This document shows, piece after piece, positions 42,632 to 45,779 of a DNA stretch of 45,779 bases. The translations under genes were made by a program, and so were the position numbers. The notes under the pieces are model-generated. The model did not search any database. It saw nothing but the letters and a program-made list of their open reading frames with translations, and was not told where the DNA came from. Origin of the DNA: an uncultured Clostridia bacterium (lineage in GTDB: Bacteria > Bacillota > Clostridia > TANB77 > CAG-508); assembly GCA_944387435.1 (NCBI GenBank), contig CALXEW010000014.1:1-45779 (forward strand). Reading direction: 5' to 3'. The first letter of the stretch is position 1. Every line of letters starts with the position of its first letter.

Positions 42632-43780
42632 TTAAACAAATTCCTCAAAAACAAGATTTGCTAAGTCTAGCCCTTTATTTGTTAATCTTATATTATTTAA
42701 ATCTACCTCTACAAGTCCTTCATTAACTAATTTATCAAGTTCTTTTCTAAATAAAAACAAAGGATTTTCTTGGTATTTTTCTTTAAATTTAGAAATATCT
42801 ACACCATCTATTTTTCTAAATCCTAACATCATAAATTCTTTTTCTTCATCTTCTTTTTCTTGTTTTTCTTCTATTTCTCTATTTTTATCTAGATTATTAT
42901 TATTTATATTTTCTATATACTTTTCTAAATTAGACGTGTTACAAAATCTAATACCATCTATATATGAATGTGAAGCTAATCCAAAGCCAATATATTCTTC
43001 TTGATTCCAACAATTTAAATTATGTTTTGACTCCTTACCTTCTTTAGAAAAATTGGATATTTCATAATGATTATACCCATGTAACTCCAAGAAGTCTTTG
43101 ACATACCAATACATTCTTCTTTCTTCTTCATCAGAAGGAAGCTCTATTTTTCCTTCATCTATTTGTTTTTCAAGTAAAGTTCCTTCTTCTAGTATTAATG
43201 AATATACACTAATATGGTTAAGATTTAGAGAAACAATTTCCTCTAAACTTTCTTTTATATCTTTTATGCTTTGGTTTGGAAGAGCTATCATTAAATCCAC
43301 ATTAACATTATCAAAACCTACTTCTTTTGCTAAATTATAAGTATCTAAAAAATCTTTAAAAGTATGAATCCTTCCTATTTGATTTAATAATCTGTTATTT
43401 GTACTTTGAAGTCCAATACTTAATCTATTAGCTCCAGATTCTTTATATATTTCTAGCTTTTTCTTAGTTACAGTTCCTGGATTTACTTCAATTGTGATTT
43501 CTATATTTTTCCAGGAAATACTATTATTAACTAGCTTTTCTTTTAATAAGCTTAATATCTCTAATATATATTTTTCATCTATATATGATGGTGTACCTCC
43601 TCCAATATATATTGTTGTAACAATATATTCAGAAAAATCAAATTTTTCTATTTCTTTTTTTAAAGTTTCTACATATCCTTTTATTAAATTATCTCTATTA
43701 GAAAAAGAAATAAAATCACAATAATTACATTTCTTTACGCAAAAAGGTATATGTATATATATTCCAAAGTTATTCTTCAT
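42632..43780 (-). CDS. hemW: Radical SAM heme chaperone HemW
   Basis: A coproporphyrinogen-oxidase-like radical SAM protein that binds heme and acts as a chaperone. The 4Fe-4S motif is CVKKCNYC (C14, C18, C21), followed by YIGGGTPSY and NRLSIGLQS. The C-terminal HemN-like domain has NHYEISNFSKEGKES and NCWNQEEYIGFGLASHSY. 382 aa, normal for HemW. The start overlaps the whiA stop by 11 nt, so translation is coupled. Confidence 0.93.
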   Translation of the reverse strand: MKNNFGIYIHIPFCVKKCNYCDFISFSNRDNLIKGYVETLKKEIEKFDFSEYIVTTIYIGGGTPSYIDEKYILEILSLLKEKLVNNSISWKNIEITIEVNPGTVTKKKLEIYKESGANRLSIGLQSTNNRLLNQIGRIHTFKDFLDTYNLAKEVGFDNVNVDLMIALPNQSIKDIKESLEEIVSLNLNHISVYSLILEEGTLLEKQIDEGKIELPSDEEERRMYWYVKDFLELHGYNHYEISNFSKEGKESKHNLNCWNQEEYIGFGLASHSYIDGIRFCNTSNLEKYIENINNNNLDKNREIEEKQEKEDEEKEFMMLGFRKIDGVDISKFKEKYQENPLFLFRKELDKLVNEGLVEVDLNNIRLTNKGLDLANLVFEEFV

Positions 43781-44651
43781 TTGCTATCTCCATTATCTTT
43801 TTTAGTCTATAATTTACACCTGACTTACCAAGTGGTTTATCTAATTTTTTCCCTAAATCAGAAAGTGCCATATCTGGATTTTCTAATCTTAAGTTTGCTA
43901 TTTCTTTTAAATTATCATTTAAATTATTAAACTTTCCACTTTCTTTTAATTTCTTTATCGCAGCTATTTGTTCTATTGATGCATTTATAGTTTTATTTAG
44001 ATTTGCTGTTTCACAATTTACTATTCTATTTACCTTTCCTCTCATCTCTTTTTGTATACGTATCTCTTCAAACTTCATAACAGCTTTGGCAGCTCCAATT
44101 AAAGCCAGAAACTTTGATATTTCTTCTCCTTCTTTAATGTATAATGATTTCTTATTTTCTATTATCATTTTCTTTGTATTTATGTCTAATATCTCTAATA
44201 TAGAAATTACATTATTTAAATTATCTTCCACATTAAAACTGATTTCTAAATGATATTTTTTATTTGGATCATTTATAGAACCTGATCCCATAAATACTCC
44301 TCTTATTATCGCTCTTAAATCTTCATCTTTTATTTTTTTGGTGTATCCTTCTTTTAAATAAATTAAATTATCTTTTATATCTACAAAACTAGAAATATCC
44401 TTTCTTTTTAGTGTTATCACAAAATTCTTACCTACAATTTCTATATCATGATTTATATTTAAATTTGCAAGTAATTTAGAAAATCTATTAATATTATAAT
44501 CACTTTCAGTTGAAAATTTTATATGATTTTTTTCTCCTACTTCTATATTTCCAGAAATTAAATATCCTATTAGTTCATTCTTAACTACTTCTTTATTGGT
44601 TAAATTACTATTTTTATTTAGCTCTTGTTTTACTTCTGAAGAAAAAGACAT
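43770..44651 (-). CDS. whiA: DNA-binding protein WhiA
   Basis: A LAGLIDADG-derived protein with a C-terminal helix-turn-helix; in Firmicutes it affects division and chromosome segregation. Start MSFSSEVKQELNKNSNLTNK; the homing-endonuclease-like part contains IIRGVFMGSGSINDPNKKYH; the HTH is NLRLENPDMALSDLGKKLDKPLGKSGVNYRL. 293 aa, slightly short. Neighbours are hemW and prmC rather than the more common rapZ and yvcK. Confidence 0.93.
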   Translation of the reverse strand: MSFSSEVKQELNKNSNLTNKEVVKNELIGYLISGNIEVGEKNHIKFSTESDYNINRFSKLLANLNINHDIEIVGKNFVITLKRKDISSFVDIKDNLIYLKEGYTKKIKDEDLRAIIRGVFMGSGSINDPNKKYHLEISFNVEDNLNNVISILEILDINTKKMIIENKKSLYIKEGEEISKFLALIGAAKAVMKFEEIRIQKEMRGKVNRIVNCETANLNKTINASIEQIAAIKKLKESGKFNNLNDNLKEIANLRLENPDMALSDLGKKLDKPLGKSGVNYRLKKIMEIANEE

Positions 44652-44665
44652 AAAATTCTCCTTTC

Positions 44666-45511
44666 TTAACTTAATTTTGTAATCACAACTCTATCATTAT
44701 TACATAAATCTTTTTTACAATAAGTATCTATATACTTTCCTTGCAATTTTATTAATTCTTCTACTTCTTCTTTTTGGTCATATCCTATTTCAAAACATAA
44801 ATACCCATGGAATTTTAAATATTCATCTGCTTTAGTTATTATTTTTCTATAAAAGTCTAAACCATCATATCCTCCATCTAATGCTATTTTAGGTTCCTTC
44901 TTTACCTCTACATCTAGTTTATTTATTATCTCCTTTTTTATATATGGTGGGTTTGACACTATCATATCATATTTTTCTTTTTTCAAATTATTAAATAAAT
45001 CAGATTCAATAAATGTTATTCTATCTTCTACCTTATTATTTTTTGCATTTAACTTCGCTACATTCAATGCTTTTTTTGATATATCTACTGCTGTCACTTC
45101 ACTTCCTTCAATATATTTTGCCAATGATACTGCAATTGCTCCACTTCCTGTGCATAAGTCTAAGAATTTTTTAGCATTTATCTTTTTTGCAATTTTAATT
45201 ACTTCTTCTACTAAAACCTCTGTATCTTGCCTTGGTATTAATACATTTTCATCAACATAAAATGTCATTTTCATAAATTCTTGTCTATGTGTTATATGTT
45301 GCAGAGGCACTCCTTGGCATAGTTTCTTTATTGCTTTAAAATAATTTACTTCTTGTCTCAACATTACTGTTTGTTTATCATATATCATCAAATATTCTCT
45401 TGGTTTATTTAGTACATATTGCATTATAAGCCTTGCTTTTATATTTGGTTCTGTTACATTATTATTTTTAAGCATTATCATTCCTTTTCTTATTGTTTCT
45501 CTTATTGTCAT
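44666..45511 (-). CDS. prmC: Peptide chain release factor N5-glutamine methyltransferase PrmC
   Basis: Methylates the GGQ glutamine of release factors RF1/RF2. The 281-aa protein has an N-terminal helical domain (TIRETIRKGMIMLKNNNVTE) and a methyltransferase domain with LDLCTGSGAIAVSLA (SAM loop), the catalytic NPPYIKKE, and a C-terminal FEIGYDQKEEVEEL. GGAGGTGAGG before the ATG. It lies 14 nt upstream of whiA. Confidence 0.94.
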   Translation of the reverse strand: MTIRETIRKGMIMLKNNNVTEPNIKARLIMQYVLNKPREYLMIYDKQTVMLRQEVNYFKAIKKLCQGVPLQHITHRQEFMKMTFYVDENVLIPRQDTEVLVEEVIKIAKKINAKKFLDLCTGSGAIAVSLAKYIEGSEVTAVDISKKALNVAKLNAKNNKVEDRITFIESDLFNNLKKEKYDMIVSNPPYIKKEIINKLDVEVKKEPKIALDGGYDGLDFYRKIITKADEYLKFHGYLCFEIGYDQKEEVEELIKLQGKYIDTYCKKDLCNNDRVVITKLS

Positions 45512-45567
45512 AACCTCACCTCCACTACCACAAATATAATATCACAAAATCCTAATTTTTTCCACAA

Positions 45568-45599
45568 AAATAGTGCCATTTTTCAATTTGGCACTATTT
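45568..45599 (-). terminator. Intrinsic terminator of ftsH
   Basis: An 11-bp stem, AAATAGTGCCA / TGGCACTATTT, with a 10-nt loop; U-rich on the minus-strand side, about 25 nt after the ftsH stop. Confidence 0.8.
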
Positions 45600-45624
45600 A
45601 ATATTAAAATATTTATTTTTCCTT

Positions 45625-45779
45625 TTATTCTTCAAAAAATTGTTCAAATTTTTCTTCATTAATCTTTTCGTTTATTAATAATTCTTCAGCAATTGCATCT
45701 AATTTATCTCTATGTTCTTGTAATAAAGAAATTGCTCTATTATATGCTGTATTTATTAATTCTTTAACTTCTTCTCCTA
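45625..45779 (-). CDS. ftsH: ATP-dependent zinc metalloprotease FtsH (C-terminus only, cut by window edge)
   Basis: The last 50 codons and the stop are visible. The segment GEEVKELINTAYNRAISLLQ followed by EHRDKLDAIAEELLINEKI matches the conserved C-terminal helices of the M41 peptidase domain of FtsH, where members usually read ...EVKRIIDEAYxRAKxLLxENRDKLDxIAExLLExEKI. FtsH degrades membrane and short-lived cytoplasmic proteins. The catalytic HEAGH and AAA parts lie beyond the window. Confidence 0.85.
   Translation of the reverse strand, partial: GEEVKELINTAYNRAISLLQEHRDKLDAIAEELLINEKINEEKFEQFFEE

Overview
The window is AT-rich (by eye around 28% G+C), with most genes on the minus strand. 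The gene content points to an uncultured, probably gut-associated Clostridia-like Firmicute: SpoVG, WhiA, YqzL between era and recO, a long-form HPF, YlxM-Ffh, a T-box before pheS/pheT, an LPxTG-like surface protein, and pilin-like proteins with the N-terminal signature GITLIALVITIIVLLILAG. This assignment is inference from gene content, not a database match.

Layout. 1-10.5 kb: spoVG (partial) diverges from murC; then two NUDIX genes, hpf, recO-yqzL-era, a HAD phosphatase, a GNAT gene, a UDG-like gene, rlmD, a flavodoxin-like gene and a TVP38/TMEM64 protein. 10.6-12.6 kb: a GntR(YtrA-type)-ABC ATPase-permease operon with a palindromic operator on its promoter. 12.7-18.2 kb: an accessory island with an orphan membrane protein, an IS200 TnpA relic, two pilin-like genes sharing a duplicated promoter module, and a decayed tyrosine integrase facing tRNA-Leu. 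18.3-25.2 kb: lysS, an M50 protease, tsaD, a zinc-ribbon protein, a phosphoesterase, recG and a small membrane protein. 25.3-28.2 kb: a third pilin-like gene, tRNA-Gln, a YgjP-like protein and a REPIN-like repeat pair. 28.2-33.4 kb: the ylxM-ffh-rpsP-khpA-rimM-trmD-rplS cluster, a GC-richer NUDIX gene and a tiny membrane protein. 33.4-38.1 kb: the T-box-controlled pheS/pheT locus. 38.1-45.8 kb: a VWA surface protein, eno, recN, hemW, whiA, prmC and the 3' end of ftsH.

Main finding. Three genes (tsaD, recG and an ABC ATPase) each carry one extra base near the 5' end, and in all three it is a C directly before a conserved glycine codon GGA. This puts a CGG triplet in the starting frame. Reading every CCG/CGG in the window against the gene frames, I found no other in-frame CGG in roughly 13,000 accepted codons. 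tsaD is normally essential and recG is otherwise intact. The pattern suggests that CGG is a vacant codon here, and that ribosomes bypass the C by +1 frameshifting (or four-base decoding) to read GGA as glycine. A systematic sequencing error is the chief alternative.

Second theme. Two pilin-like proteins end in a C-type-lectin/FGE-like domain whose last ~55 residues look like the variable region of a diversity-generating retroelement (conserved RGG, AGIF, GN and FRxCLxVK separated by divergent residues). No reverse transcriptase or template repeat lies in the window. The paralogue without this head has GLUG-type repeats instead.
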